64,000 nt of DNA from Thinopyrum elongatum (GCA_011799875.1 CM022301.1:15687927-15751926), one strand, 5' to 3'; shown: positions 44,485 to 59,230, counted from the stretch's first letter. Notes: generated from the sequence alone by a model not told the origin. A program made the numbers and translations.

Positions 44485-46870
44485 CTGTAATAAGCAACAG
44501 TTCAGTGCCCACATTATACCTGCATACTATCTGCCTGGGCAAGTGGGCATCCTGCTTGAGCACCTGCTAGCGCTAGCAGTGGCGTCCTGGCTGCTATGCC
44601 TCTGCAATGACAAGTTGCCAACGACGGTGCCGTCGATCATGCCTGCTTCAGCCTTAGGAGGAACGAAGAAGAAGTGGCGCAGCCGACGACGGGGTTGGGC
44701 GTATTGGGCTGTTTTTATTCGGGCCTTCACATGCGTCCAGCTGCTGGCGTTTCGCTATTCAGCGCTGGGCTGGGCCATGATTCTCCGCCTGCGGGTGGTA
44801 GTTTTTTACTGTCTGGATTGGAACCTGAAGGCCCAAACCCGGCCTAACGCACAGCCGCCACCACCAGGCAGATCATAGTCTGGCGGCGGGAGTACCCAGA
44901 ATGTGAGTTGCCACGGACCCACGGTTCACCGTCTTTTTGGTGTGTATCTCCGTAATCCTGCCGTAGAAGTTCTACGGTAGAACTGATTTTTTTACGTGCA
45001 GTGAAATATAATTTTATTACTACTGGGCATCATCCTGTGGCAGCTGTTTTACCAGCCTCTCGCGAACACACGCAATGACGCAAGCGCGTAACCGCTCGTG
45101 CGGCCCCACCTTTGGATCTACGCAAATGAAGAAGCCGCGCGCAGCCAACGGCTAAGGCGCGGCGAACTGGTGATCTCGTTGGACGGCGCCGGGTGCCTGG
45201 ATCGATCGGGGTCGGGGCATCGGCATCGCATGTGTCCGTCGTCTTCAGCCGGGCCTGCTGCACCTACCATGCTCAGTCCCTTCCTGTTGGTCTCATTCAG
45301 CCAACGCTGCAGCAGCCGTGCTGTACTGAACTGGCACCGTCCCATGACCAGCTCCACAGAAATATGGTGAAGGACATGGTGAATAGTTGGTTCAGTATGG
45401 TACATCCTGTGCCAGTTGAAAAATTTGGAAGAAGCGGCTAAAAGCACATGAACATCAGCATCGTCCACCCATGAGAGTTAGACGCCCATATTTTGCGGGA
45501 TCCTTCCAATCCCTCAGGACCCAGTGCCGGGAGAAAGAGTTCTCAGCTCCTATGGGGGGATTGTAACAAATATGCTTGCCAAGATGGACATGATCCAAAT
45601 ACCTGACAAAAAGGTATGCACAAAGCATGAAGGGCTTGAAACTATATCGACACCACCAAGCCCAGCTGGACACATAGAAGCTGATGAAATCTAGGTAAGT
45701 GAGGCGTTGAATGTTTTACCCTCATGAGGAAAAGGTTCAACGCAAAAGATCGATGAAGATGGGTTGGTCAGAGGCATAAGACCATTAGTATGATATGGCA
45801 GACAAATTTGCTTGCAAAGATCAGCATTGGTTTGATCCCACATTTATTTGTCCCATGATACTGGCATAAAGATATAGATCACATCACACCTCATTCAGCT
45901 CACCTAGGGCCTGGTCATAAGGTACACCTATCTTGGGATGAGAAAATTTCAGTAGTAAGTGTGCAGAAAGGATATTTAATTCCCTTGCCAACTGAGACAA
46001 ATATCTTTAAGAGAGTGGAGACCAGATAGAGGCACGCATTATTGCAGCAAACCCCAGTGTAGTTTCTGGGAACACAGTTATGGATCATCTGAGGACAAAG
46101 TCTGAATGCATAAGACAGAAGGAAACACCATGCACATGACCAACAATTGGACTGAGGATTCTTTGTTGACAAGACAGAAGGACATCTACCCATAGGTTAC
46201 CCGAGGCAATAGTGGTATACATGCAATGGTGTGTACTAAGGAAGGATGCCTCGCTCATGGCAGTCAAGATACGGAGTACCACAACAAAACCCAAAGCCAC
46301 AAGCTCGAAACCTTGGGAACCGAGCTATTTGTCGGTACTATTCGCTACCCACCGACCCCAGGCAACAAACTACCAGAACAAAAGGTACACCTGAGAGGAA
46401 AGAGATGGATTCAACGCAGCCATCTGAGAAACTAGCACCTGAGCCATCAGATGGAATAGTTAAAAACGCTAGTGGACCAATGAAGACAAGACATCAGTTG
46501 ATCCGAGGATTCACCCCAAAGGTATGTCCCCGTAGCCCGGAGGTAAGCCCGGCAATCTTGACTCCCTGATTTTGGCTCCTTTAATTTTCCTTCGCAAGAT
46601 TCGACTCCCGTCTTTTTCTTTCGGTGTTATTAAATTTTCTCTGGATCTTGGGTATATGATGATGGTCATATGGCAATGCCCTTCTACTCGACCCAGAGAT
46701 TCTCCTGAAGCTATCCTAGCCACCAAAAATATTTTCTTGGGGTTTTGCCGCCAAAACCCTACTTTCCGAATTATCGGAGCTTAAACCCTAATTCCTGCCA
46801 TTCCAAAGAAACCCCAATTTCCTTTGATCTGTTGATTCTCCAAAAATTCCCAGAAACTCTCTTACACCTA
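44485..46870. other. Gene-like but unassigned region
   Basis: Minus-strand exon candidates lie near 44560-44514. On the plus strand, open stretches end in splice-like donors: ...GGIVTNMLAKMDMIQIPDKK before gtatgc (about 45545-45613), HKVHLSWDEKISVVSVQKGY (about 45915-46035), and EKLAPEPSDGIVKNASGPMK...FTPK before gtatgt (about 46426-46520). The tail 46780-46800 has aaaccctaattcc, common in plant 5' leaders. No protein family was recognised and I cannot join these into one model. Confidence 0.3.
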
Positions 46871-46875
46871 TAAAC

Positions 46876-48983
46876 TGTAGGAGATATGCCCTAGAGGCAA
46901 TAATAAATGTTATTGTTTATCTCCATGTTCCTAATTATGTTTATGTTCCATGCTATAACTGCTATGGTTCTCGAGTCTGCAATAACCACAAGGCTCGGAG
47001 GAAGACTCATATGCACGTGTGGAATAATAAACGGTAAAATGTATTCCTAGTCTAGCCTCTAAGACTAGCTCAAGTGTTGCATGATGGTTCTATTTTCATG
47101 ATCATGGGCATGACTATGCCGGCAACTTTGAGGGCACAATGTTAGGAGAACACTTGTGTTGAATCAACCCAAATTGGTGTTATGCTATGAGATACATTCG
47201 TCACAAGTTAATGGTTAATAACACAGAGAAAGTTAACGTTTGCATAATTCCTTAGACCATGAGAGTATCGAGTTTCTTCATGCTTGCTTCATGAACTTTG
47301 GGGTTTGTTAAACGTCATCCGTAAATGGGTGGCTATTACGGCGGCTTACGGGTTCATGACAAAGTATGACAAGGGACTTGATAGCTCAAGATTGAGATTT
47401 GCTCCTCCGACGATGGAGAGATATCTCTGGGCCCTCTCGGTGTTACGGTATCCACCATCGTCTGGGCAGACACAATGTGATTTGATCACAGGGATGCCGG
47501 AACACGGGAACGAGAAAAGAGAACAAAACCGGTAACGAGGTAACTGGCATAGTGGACAAGTTGTTGATCCATGGGGATGCCAATAAGTCTCACCTCGGGT
47601 GTTTGTAACATATCGCGAAGCAACAGGAATAGCACACGGCAACTGGAGGTTCACTCGAATATTTATTCGTGTGGGTATAGGGGTCAATATGGGTGTCCAC
47701 GGCTCCAATGTTGATCATTGATCAGAAAGTGTTCCGATCATGTCTAGACTTCACTGAACCTATAGGGTCACACGCTTAAGGGTCATCTATCTGCTGAATA
47801 CTAGACAGGGAGTCTGAGAGAAAGTCGCCGGAAAAGTTTCGGAGACAACGAAAGAGTTCCGGAGAGAGAACACCGAAAGGGTTTTGGTAAAACTGAAAAG
47901 TTGTTTCAGTGTATACCATTAAGTCAAAATGGTTTCGGCACACGCCTGGAAATTCTTGGAGGGTGCCAGAATTGTTCTGGGAACTTCTGGGATTTTTTCA
48001 GAGGAAAAATCCGGAAATGTTCCGGAGCTACCGGAACCGCTTTGGTTGCTTTTCGCAGATGAAAATCACTAAGGCGGAATTGTTTCGGAACACGTCCAAA
48101 ATTATTTTAGTGGGTAGTAGAAATGTTCTAAGACGTACATAAATATTTTCGGATTTAACGGTCCTGGAAAAATGTTTCTGTGAATAGTGAAAATCACTTT
48201 TTGGTTGCTTTTTGGAAAGCCATTTTTTTGGGCTTTGCTCAAAAGATCTAGGAGATGACATGGATGGATGGGAACCCCTTTGGGGGGGCCCATATAGGGG
48301 GTGGCCGGCCAAGAGGGGCTCCTCCATGGAGCCCCACCTGCCCCACTTGCCTTCTCATTTGTGCCCTTGTGAAGGACACATTTTGGGGGCATTTTGGTAT
48401 TTCTAAGAAAGCCCTGCCCCTTGCCATTTCCTATAAATAGAGGTGGAGAGGAGCTCTCCACACTCACTCTTTCTCAACATACAAGTGCCATGCAATGATC
48501 TGGCTTCTCTCTCCCTCCCCGTGAAATAGTTTCGTAGAGCCGAAAGGCTGTCTGGGTTCCGGTGGGAACTAGTTCTGGACGGCGAAGCCCTGCCGGATAG
48601 CTGACACCATATGTGTGAAACCCGAGGTCGTAGGTTCGATCTTTTTGCCCGAGGGGCTGTTCGAGAGTGCCTCCCGAAGGGCTGTCCGAGTGACTATCCG
48701 AGATTCTGTGTGTGCCTCCCGAAGGGCTGTCCATGACACCGTCCGGGGGACTGTCCAACCACCTCCCGAAGGGCTGTCCGGGGGCAGACGAGGGAGTACA
48801 TCCTCGCGGTTGGAAAGTTGTAAATCCTAGCTGCGGGGATGTGCACCGACGATCTACATCGACTCTACTTCCGCTGCGCTACGAGTCGGTAACGATCAGA
48901 TCAAACCCTGTATGCATCTCCATAGTGGTCCTAGGCGTGCTCGCAGTACCGGAAAGTTTTGTTTTCTGCTGCGTTCCCCTACA
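46876..48983 (+). repeat. Element D 5' LTR
   Basis: 2108 bp, tgtaggagatatgccctaga to gcgttcccctaca. TATA-like ctataaatag at 48431-48440, and leader hairpin repeats (cccgaagggctgtcc) at about 48672-48785 in fewer copies than in element C. Confidence 0.92.
48431..48440 (+). promoter_or_regulatory. Predicted LTR TATA box of element D
   Basis: ctataaatag about 550 bp before the LTR end; the same string and relative place occur in both LTRs of element C. Confidence 0.65.
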
Positions 48984-48984
48984 G

Positions 48985-48997
48985 TGGTATCAGAGCC
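48985..48997 (+). promoter_or_regulatory. Primer-binding site of element D
   Basis: tggtatcagagcc one base after the LTR end, the canonical plant Copia initiator-methionine-tRNA site. Confidence 0.88.
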
Positions 48998-51900
48998 GTG
49001 CTATGCGTAGATGCATGTTGCGATCTAGAATACATTGAGATGTATGAGTGTTGCACAATCTAATTTGTAGTAGATGAGTTCTATTACTGAAAAATATTTG
49101 TGCGGGTAGCAGATGAAATATGTTGCCTGATGTTCCTATTGCTTCCCTTGAATTTGTGTAGTCCTGATCTTGATGGCATGGTGGAATCTCACAAAGTTCT
49201 GGCAATTCGCAATCCTTTCATGCTGTTCCTGAGTATGCTGATTGACAGATCAACGAAGTGCTGCAGTGTCTTTGGGTTCCACCATAGTTAAAGAAAGATG
49301 GATGTTTCACAGACAAAAGGGCAATGCAGATATGATCTGCACAGGGGTCATGCGTATGACGAAGTTCAGTATGGGGCTCGAGATTTTATTATCTCGTTTT
49401 CATACACCCCGCAAAGTTAATCTAGCTACTTAAATAATCATACTTGATGATGGACATAGGTAGCTTCGGTTAGTTTCGAAACCTTAGAAGCCACGTAAAA
49501 TAAAATTTTGCATAAACCGATTAGAGGCGTCTAAATTGGTTTTGCAGGATGTGCATGTGATGTGGTATAGGAGTGCTCATATTAATTTGATTATGTATGA
49601 GATGACTATATGATGTAAAATTAACATGACCTGTGAGTCATGATTCGGCATGATGGCTGGAGCCATATGATTGTCACTTTAATGACCTGCGTGTCAATCT
49701 TAAGTAATGCACTTATTTTATTATCTATATAGATAGCAATATTATCGGGTGCATCGACAAGGTGGTGGCAATCTTCGCGAAGGTGAACACCAATGCAAAT
49801 GCCGAAGACGAAGAAATGAAAGACTTCTCCGTCAGAAAGGGCTGTACCATATCATGCTATTATGAATTGCCTGAGATGTTTATACCTTATGATGCACCCT
49901 TTTTTATTGCGTGGTAGTCGCTTTTTATTAGGGTGATCTCTCACTTAAAATATCAAGTAGTTAGTGTTCCCCCAAGTGTAGCACCATCACAGCATCTTTC
50001 CTTTCGGGATGCGCCATGGATGCATGGGTATGAACGATTGTACGGGTGTAAGACGGGTGAGTTGAGACCTCGCGGCGAGATCACTTGATTGCCTTGACGT
50101 TCAGGCATGAAAGTCATGAGCTCGGAACACGCGCATCGAAAGATGAACAAGAGTCACATAGAGATATGATCGGCAAGTTGGCCTACCGATTAAAATTCCC
50201 GTCATGAGATGATGATTCTATGGCGATGAATTGAAGTCTGGATCTTGTATCACTCAATATCAATTATGAGAGATATTGATTTGAGTGGGAGCGCTCTGTA
50301 GAATTAACTTGTTTAATTCTCAGTGCAATTAATTATGAACACTGTCTAAGTGTGGTTTGCATAATAGTTGTAAAATAATGGCTCGCGTTTCCACCTTCCC
50401 TGTTAAAATTGAATAGCTGTTAAATATCTGGTTAAAACTTTACGGTTGGTAACGTAATTTGATGATTGTCCTCAAGAGTGCCGAGAAGGACTTTGTCCTA
50501 TCGCATGCTTTTGGTATTCTCCTGCTAATGCTATGGATGATGTGACTCTCGTCCTTCGATCCAAAAGCTAGAATCCTGTTACGGTCAAGTGCAATATGTT
50601 TGCTTCCATGAGACCTGAACTTCAAAAGTTTGGGATAGCTATGTGATATTCATGGAACTGATAATTAGTTTAAGATACAAACAAAGGCTAAGATATATGA
50701 AATATCCAAAGCAATGTTTGTTTTGCAAAGTATTAGTAAAGTGTTTACTGGGCATTTGACTGATAAGAGAGGGATCCAGAGGAACGCCTGTCATATGATG
50801 AGGGTGAATAAAATAACAACTTAAAGAGAAAGGAAATGTCCAAAGGGTGTTAGTGTGACTTACACGCCTTGGAAGTCCGGGGTTAATGCCACTCTTAAGT
50901 TGGGTGCTTCTTCTGAGAGTAGGAAAAATACTAAAAGTTAAACTGTTAGAAGTATAAAGGCAAAAAGAGAGAAGACTGGAATATCCAGCTCATGTATGAA
51001 TGTCATACAAGTTATTGATGTATAGAAGGCTGGTCAAAGAAATAGTTCTTGGAAATTATGATTAAACATGTTAATCAATGATTCTTGGGTATTGTGATTA
51101 AAAGTTGATCTCCACAATACCTGCTCGATTGCTTTCCGTTACAATTCGATGCAAGAACTACTACGGCCTAAAAGACTTGCCGGGAATGCGGTTTAGATAC
51201 GCGCTAGGAGCATAGTAAATGTTACTATACCTTCCATCGGTGTATTACCATATGTATTTATTTTCATAATTCATTTAGAGTTTTATACACTCTAGCCCAT
51301 TGCATAAAGTATCTTGCAAGAAGGTTGTTCATAAGAGAACTTTTGATGTTCGGAGTTATGAATAACAAAAGGGCCATACTTTCATTATGTATGAGATGTA
51401 TGTTATGAATATTGATAATAATATATTACCTCTGTGTTTACTTTCATAATTCATTTTAGAGTTTTATACGCTCTAGCCCATTGCACAATGTTTGTTGCAA
51501 GAGGGTTGTTCATAAAAGAACAATTGTGTTGTTCGGTATCATGAATAACATAAGGGCCATGCTTCCATCAAGGATGGGATGTATGCTATGAATATTGATG
51601 GTAATATGATACATCCATAACACTGACGCTAAATGTCGAAAGACTAAAAGAATACCACATATGTGTGGCACTGCATTTGGTCACATTGGAGAAACCCACA
51701 TGGAGAAATTCCATTATGATGGATTTTTGAAGTCCTTTGATTATGAATCATCTGACACTTGCAACTTTCGTCCGAAAAGTGAAGTGACTGAAATACCGTT
51801 CATAGGCCATAAGGAACGAGCAACAAACTTATTGGTGGTCATACATTTTGATGTGTGTAGTCTGATAAATGTTGTTAGTAGTGGATTTATCTATCTTCAG

Positions 51901-54312
51901 AAATGACTCAAGTAGATATATGGATATTTACTTGATGAGACGTAAGTCTGGATCTTTTGAAATCATTCATAAGGTTTTAAAAAATGAAGTAGAAATTATT
52001 GTAACAAGAAAATTATGTTTCTGCAAACTAGATTGCAGAAAGGAATATTTGAGTTACAAGTTTAGCGAATGTCTGATGAGTTATGAAAAGAGTTTCATCA
52101 CTTACACCTCCCGGAGCACCATTGTGAGTGGAATATCCGTGAAGATGTAATCAAACCATTTATGACATGGTAAGATCAAAGATGACATAAATCAATTTGC
52201 CATTATCCCTTTTAAAGTAATGCTTTAGAGACTGCGGCTTTTACACTGAAAAGAGCGCCATCAGATCTGTTGAAATGACTCCATGGTATGGTACACCCAA
52301 CCATGATATATCTTTTCTTAACATTTGGAATATGGGGCTTGTGTAAACTATTTACAAACCTATTCCAAATCAGACATGTGCTACGTTGTAGGTTTTCCTA
52401 ATTTATTGGGTATTCCTCCCTCACTATACCAAGGCAAAAATGTTTGCCACAAAGAACGGTATGATTTTGTAGAAAATGGTTCTTACAAAAAGGTGAGTGG
52501 GAGGACAGTGCAGCTCGATGAGATAACAGTATCTTCGTCATCAGGTCAAGGGAAAGAGACCTTGGAAGTGATTCTAGAGTTTCCTACTGCGACTGATACG
52601 GAAGCCTCTACATGAGATGTATGGACTTCGGTCGAACTTGCAGCTGAACCACGTAGGCAAAACTCGTGCAAACCTCTCAGGTGCACAAACGAGATATTGT
52701 TGCTAGGCAATAGTATACCTATGATACACAAGGAAGCGTTGATGGGCCCTGACTCCGAAATTGGCTAAATGCCAATATAATCCGAGATAGTTTCCATAAA
52801 TGATTCAAGATTATATCTTGATATACCCTTCGGAAGACTTAGAGTCTAACGAATATTAATGGAACTATAAACTGATACGGATAAAAATGTTTTATCCATA
52901 AATCTCGACTTGTTGCTTATAACAAATTCAAGGAATCGACTACGGCGAGATTGTCTCTCTGTAGCGATGCTTAAAGTCGGTTCGGGTTAAACTAGCAATT
53001 AATACATATTTCAATCATGAGATATAATACATGGACACCAAAAGGATTTCCATGAGATGGAAATGCAACCTAGGACTTGCATGTGATACAGTCCAAGGTA
53101 TTTTGTCGGTCCAGAGGATGCTAGTGAGTATGCAAACTTCAGAGTTCCAGCAATGGACAGAAGAGAGCAAAATGGAGTTAAAATCTTTGTTTTTGATGAA
53201 ATAGTCAAAAGAGTTTGATTTCATCAATGGATAACAAAGATGCTTGTGGTTACAAGAAAGTAAGTGCGAGCATAATAATATTTCTAAAAACCTTGTGTGC
53301 TTGACACATTATTGATTGGAAATAATATAAATTTCTTGACACGAATTAGGACTTCATTGAAAATAGTTTTTCGATGAAGTGCTTGGGCTAAATAGCCTTG
53401 ATATTAGGCATATTTATCTACGAGATTGAATTGCCTAATAGGCTAAGCCAAAAATACATATTGACAAGATGCTAAAACAGTTTAGCATAAGAACGCCAAG
53501 GAGTGATTCTTGCCGAAGTCACATGAAAAGAGTTTTGCAAGACTCGGTGTCCCAAAACACTGATGAACAAAATACATGATGGAGATTCCACACACTCTTG
53601 TGTTTGTATTAATCATGTATTCCATGGTATGTAAAACAACCAGATATGTCCGATACTCCCAAGCTGTTGCGAGTATAGATACCAAAGTGATCAAAGTACT
53701 AATCATGGGACAACAGTGAAAAATGTCGTTAAGTACTAAAGTAGCACTGATGACATGTTTTCTTGCAAGCAGAGATTATGAAGTGCTCATTTTAAGTAAT
53801 TACATCGATACAGTCTTCATCAATGCTCCATGCGATTTTTGATTTAAGTTAAGGGTTTTGTGTAATACACGATATGGTGGCACGGTAAGTTGGAAATTAT
53901 TCCAAACAGGTTGCTGTGGCGAATTCTATAACAAATGGCTAAGTATGTTGACACTTTGGAAGCGACAAAGAAGATGTTGAATCATATAGTTCATTCATGA
54001 TCTTAGTATATATGGTTCCAAGATGGCATTGGTCAATGGGACACTATTGCAGATAGTTGATCCATAGATCAGTCTGAGGAATCAAGGTTTGACCAGTGAT
54101 TCACATATATACAAAGCCAAGTCCACACAAAATATGAATTTTGTGAAAGCATGAAAATGCGAGGAGATGCGAAGATACACACGGAACTGAAGTTGCCAGA
54201 TCCATTGGACATTGGGCTATACCACAAGCGAAGCATTTTTTACACCGGTATGCCATAGGTGTAAAGTGCATTAGTGTTGAATAGATTATTGACTCTAGTG
54301 CAAGTGGGAGTC
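48998..54312 (+). pseudogene. Element D internal region, decayed polyprotein
   Basis: Recognisable in order: a pre-integrase relic (FGHIGETHMEKFHYDGFLKS, 51670-51780), integrase start (ATNLLVVIHFDVCSLINVV), the YMDIYLMRRKSGSF stretch (about 51915-51960), a DCRKEYLSYKFSE relic of the second catalytic region, the integrase tail KKVSGRTVQLDEITVS (52325-52615), and RT relics near 52930-53340. The glutamate motif region is reduced and no catalytic YVDD is readable. It ends with gcaagtgggagtc before the 3' LTR. Almost the same decay exists in element C, so both may derive from a non-coding family member. Confidence 0.75.
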
Positions 54313-54774
54313 TGTAGGAGATATGCCCTAGAGGAAATAATAAATGTTATTGTTTATCTCCATGTTCATAATTATGTTTATGTTCCATGCTATAAATGCT
54401 ATGGTTCTTGAGTCTGCAATAACCACGAGGCTTGGAGGAAGACTCATATGCACGTGTGGAGTAATAAACGGTAAAATGTATTCCTAGTCTGGCCTCTAAG
54501 ACTAGCTCAAGTGTTGCATGATGGTTCTGTTTTCCTGATCATGGGCATGACTATGCTGGCAACTTTGAGGGCACAATGTTAGGAGAACACTTGTGTTGAA
54601 TCGACCCGAATTGATGTTATGCTATGAGATACATTCGTCACATGTTAATGGTTAATAACACAGAGAAAGTTAACATTTGCATAATTCCTTAACCATGAGA
54701 GTATCGAGTTTATTCATGCTTGTTGTCATGAACTTGTGTTTTGTTAAACGTCATCCGTAAATGGGTGGCTATTA
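54313..54774 (+). repeat. Element D 3' LTR, 5' fragment
   Basis: tgtaggagatatgccctaga to gggtggctatta, then an abrupt switch to internal sequence. The break shares tta with both parent sequences (LTR ctattacgg, internal ctgttagaag), as in end-joining at microhomology. Confidence 0.88.
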
Positions 54775-56747
54775 AAGTATAAAGGCAAAAAGAGAGAAGA
54801 CTGGAATATCCAGCTCATGTATGAATGTCATACAGTTATGTGTATAGAAGGCTGGTCAAGAAATAGTTCTTGGAATTATGATTAAACATGTTAATCAATA
54901 TTCTTGGGTATTGTGATTAAAGTTGATCTCCACAATACCTGCTCGATTGCTTTCCGTTACAATTCGATGCAAGAACTACTAGCCTAAAAGACTTGCCGGG
55001 AATGCGGTTTAGATACGCGCTAGGAGCATAGAAATGTTACTATACCTTCCATCGGTGTATTACCATATGTATTTATTTTCATTATTCATTTAGAGTTTTA
55101 TACACTCTAGCCCATTGCATAAAGTATCTTGCAAGAAGGTTGTTCATAAGAGAACTTTTGATGTTCGGAGTTTGAATAACAAAAGGCCTACTTTCATTAT
55201 GTATGAGATGTATGTTATGAATATTGATAATAATATATTACCTCTGTGTTTACTTTCATAATTCATTTTAGAGTTTTATACGCTCTAGCCCATTGCACAA
55301 TGTTTGTTGCAAGAGGGTTGTTCATAAAAGAACAATTGTGTTGTTCGGTATCATGAATAACATAAGGGCCATGCTTCCATCAAGGATGGGATGTATGCTA
55401 TGAATATTGATGGTAATATGATACATCCATAACACTGACGCTAAATGTCGAAAGACTAAAAGAATACCACATATGTGTGGCACTGCATTTGGTCACATTG
55501 GAGAAACCCACATGGAGAAATTCCATTATGATGGATTTTTGAAGTCCTTTGATTATGAATCATCTGACACTTGCAACTTTCGTCCGAAAAGTGAAGTGAC
55601 TGAAATACCGTTCATAGGCCATAAGGAACGAGCAACAAACTTATTGGTGGTCATACATTTTGATGTGTGTAGTCTGATAAATGTTGTTAGTAGTGGATTT
55701 ATCTATCTTCAGAAATGACTCAAGTAGATATATGGATATTTACTTGATGAGACGTAAGTCTGGATCTTTTGAAATCATTCATAAGGTTTTAAAAAATGAA
55801 GTAGAAATTATTGTAACAAGAAAATTATGTTTCTGCAAACTAGATTGCAGAAAGGAATATTTGAGTTACAAGTTTAGCGAATGTCTGATGAGTTATGAAA
55901 AGAGTTTCATCACTTACACCTCCCGGAGCACCATTGTGAGTGGAATATCCGTGAAGATGTAATCAAACCATTTATGACATGGTAAGATCAAAGATGACAT
56001 AAATCAATTTGCCATTATCCCTTTTAAAGTAATGCTTTAGAGACTGCGGCTTTTACACTGAAAAGAGCGCCATCAGATCTGTTGAAATGACTCCATGGTA
56101 TGGTACACCCAACCATGATATATCTTTTCTTAACATTTGGAATATGGGGCTTGTGTAAACTATTTACAAACCTATTCCAAATCAGACATGTGCTACGTTG
56201 TAGGTTTTCCTAATTTATTGGGTATTCCTCCCTCACTATACCAAGGCAAAAATGTTTGCCACAAAGAACGGTATGATTTTGTAGAAAATGGTTCTTACAA
56301 AAAGGTGAGTGGGAGGACAGTGCAGCTCGATGAGATAACAGTATCTTCGTCATCAGGTCAAGGGAAAGAGACCTTGGAAGTGATTCTAGAGTTTCCTACT
56401 GCGACTGATACGGAAGCCTCTACATGAGATGTATGGACTTCGGTCGAACTTGCAGCTGAACCACGTAGGCAAAACTCGTGCAAACCTCTCAGGTGCACAA
56501 ACGAGATATTGTTGCTAGGCAATAGTATACCTATGATACACAAGGAAGCGTTGATGGGCCCTGACTCCGAAATTGGCTAAATGCCAATATAATCCGAGAT
56601 AGTTTCCATAAATGATTCAAGATTATATCTTGATATACCCTTCGGAAGACTTAGAGTCTAACGAATATTAATGGAACTATAAACTGATACGGATAAAAAT
56701 GTTTTATCCATAAATCTCGACTTGTTGCTTATAACAAATTCAAGGAA
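54775..56747 (+). repeat. Direct repeat of element D internal 50950-52935
   Basis: 1973 bases against 1986 in the first copy. The leftmost ~450 bases lack single bases at many places; the remainder looks identical, including three open stretches (55473-55718, 55681-55962, 56137-56427) that repeat those at 51661, 51869 and 52325. No independent function. Confidence 0.92.
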
Positions 56748-59230
56748 ATAATCTCTGCTTGCAAGAAAACATGTCATCAGTGCTACTTAGTACTTAACGA
56801 CATTTTTCACTGTTGTCCCATGATTAGTACTTTGATCACTTTGGTACCTATACTCGCAACAGCTTGGGAGTACGGACATATCTGGTTGTTTTACATACCA
56901 TGGAATACATGATTAACAAACACAAGAGTGTGTGGAATCTCCATCATGTATTTTGTTCATCAGTGTTTTGGGACACCGAGTCTTGCAAAACTCTTTTCAT
57001 GTACTTCGGCAAGAATCACTCCTGGGCGTTCTTATGCTAAACTGTTTTAGCATCTTGTCAATATGTATTTTTGGCTTAGCCTATTAGGCAATTCAATCTC
57101 GTAGATAATATGCCTAATATCAAGGCTATTTAGCCCACACTTCATCGAAAAACTATTTTCAATAAGTCCTAATTCGTGTCAGAAAATTTATATTATTTCC
57201 AATCAATAATGTGTCAAGCACACAAGGTTTTTAGAAATATTATTATGCTCGCACTTACTTCTTGTAACCACAGCATCTTTGTTATCCATTGATGAAATCA
57301 AACTCTTTTGACTATTTCATCAAAACAAAGATTTTAACTCCATTTTGCTCTCTTCTGTCCATTGCTGGAACTCTGAAGTTTTGCATACTCACTACATCCT
57401 CTGGACCGACAAACCTTGGACTGTATCACATGCAAGTCCTAGGTTGCATTTCCATCTCATGGAAATCCTTTTGGTATCCATGTATTATATCTCATGTTGA
57501 ATATGTATTAATTGCTAGTTTAACCCGAACCGACTTTAAGCATCGCTACAGAGAGACAATCTCGCCGTAGTCGATTCCTTGAATTTGTTATAAGCAACAA
57601 GTCGAGATTTATGGATAAAACATTTTTATCCGTATCAGTTTATAGTTCAATTAATATTCGTTGACTCTAAGTCTTCCGAGGGTATATCAAGATATACTGA
57701 ATCATTTATGGAAACTATCTCGGATTATTTGGCATTTAGCCAATTTCGGATTCAGGGCCCATCAACGCTTCCTTGTGTATCATAGGTATACTATTGCCTA
57801 GCAACATATCTCGTTTGTGCACCTGAGAGGTTTGCACGAGTTTTGGCCTACGTGGTTCAGCTGCAAGTTCGACCGAAGTCCATACATCTCATGTAGGCTT
57901 CCGTATCAGTCGCAGTAGGAAACTCTAGAATCACTTCCAAGGTCTCTTTCCCTTGACCTGATGACGAAGATACTGTTATCTCATCGAGCTGCACTGTCCT
58001 CCCACTCACCTTTTTGTAAGAACCATTTTCTACAATCATACCGTCTCTTTGTGGCAAACCATTTTTGCCTTGGTATAGTGAGGGAGGAATACCCAATAAA
58101 TTAGGAAAACCTACAACTAGCACATGTCTGATTTGGAATAGGTTTGTAAATAGTTTACACAAGCCCCAATTCCAAATGTTGAAAAGATATATTCATGGTT
58201 GGGTGTACCATACCATGGAGTCATTTCAACAATCTGATGGCGCTCTTTTCAGTGTAAAAGCCGCAGTCTCTAAAGCATTACTTTAAAAGGGATAATGGCA
58301 AATTGATTTATGTCATCTTTGATCTTACCATTTCATAAATGGTTTGATTACATCTTCACGGATATTCCACTCACAATGGTGCTCCGGGGTGTAAGTGATG
58401 AAACTCTTTTCATAACCTCATCAGACATTCGCTAAACTTGTAACTCAAATATTCCTTTCTGCAATCTAGTTTGCAGAAACATTTTCTTGTTACAAATATT
58501 TCTACTTCATTTTTTAAAACCTTATGAATGATTTCAAAGATCCAGACTTACGTCTCATCAAGTAATATCCATATATCCTTGAGTCATTTCTGAAGATAGA
58601 TAAATCCACTACTAACAACATTTACAGACTCAACCATCAAAATGTATGACCACCAATAAGTTTGTTGCTCGTTCCTTATCTATGACGGTATTTCAGTCAC
58701 TTCACTTTTCGGACGAAAGTTGCAAGTGTCAGATGATTCATAATCAAAGACTTCAAAAATCCATCATAATGGAATTTCTCCATGTGGGTTTCTCCAATGT
58801 GACCAAATGCAGTCCACACATAGTGGTATTTCTTTAGTCTTTCGACATTTAGCGTCAGTGTTATGGATGTATCATATTACCATCAATATTCATAGCATAC
58901 ATCCCATCCTTGATGGAACATGGCCCTTATGTTATTCATGATACCGAACACACAATGTTCTTTTAGAACAACCCTCTTGCAACAAACATTGTGCAATGGG
59001 CTAGAGCGTATAAAACTCTAAAATGAATTATGAAAGTAAACACAGAGGTAATATATTATTATCAATATTCATAACTACACTCATACATAATGAAAGTATG
59101 GCCCTTTTGTTATTCATAACTCCGAACATCAAAAGTTCTCTATGAACAACCTTCTTGCAAGATACTTTATGCAATGGGCTAGAGTGTATAAAACTCTAAA
59201 TGAATATGAAAATAAATACATATGGTATAC
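56748..59230 (-). repeat. Inverted copy of element D internal 51242-53779
   Basis: Sequence switches strand at 56747/56748 (caaggaa then ataatctctgcttgc). 2483 bases represent 2538 in the forward copy; the differences I checked are mostly single-base losses. Confidence 0.88.

Larger units (their letters stand above)
46876..54774 (+). mobile_element. Copia LTR retrotransposon D, same family as C
   Basis: 5' LTR 46876-48983, a primer-binding site matching the canonical plant Copia form, internal region 48984-54312 with polypurine tract, and the first 462 bp of a 3' LTR from 54313. That LTR breaks off at gggtggctatta and is followed by internal sequence again (54775). The full 3' LTR and the target duplication are not visible. 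Confidence 0.9.

Noticed and set aside
55473..56427. Three open frames in the second D-like copy as separate genes
   Set aside because: Identical duplicates of integrase relics at 51661-52615; part of a repeat or assembly duplication.
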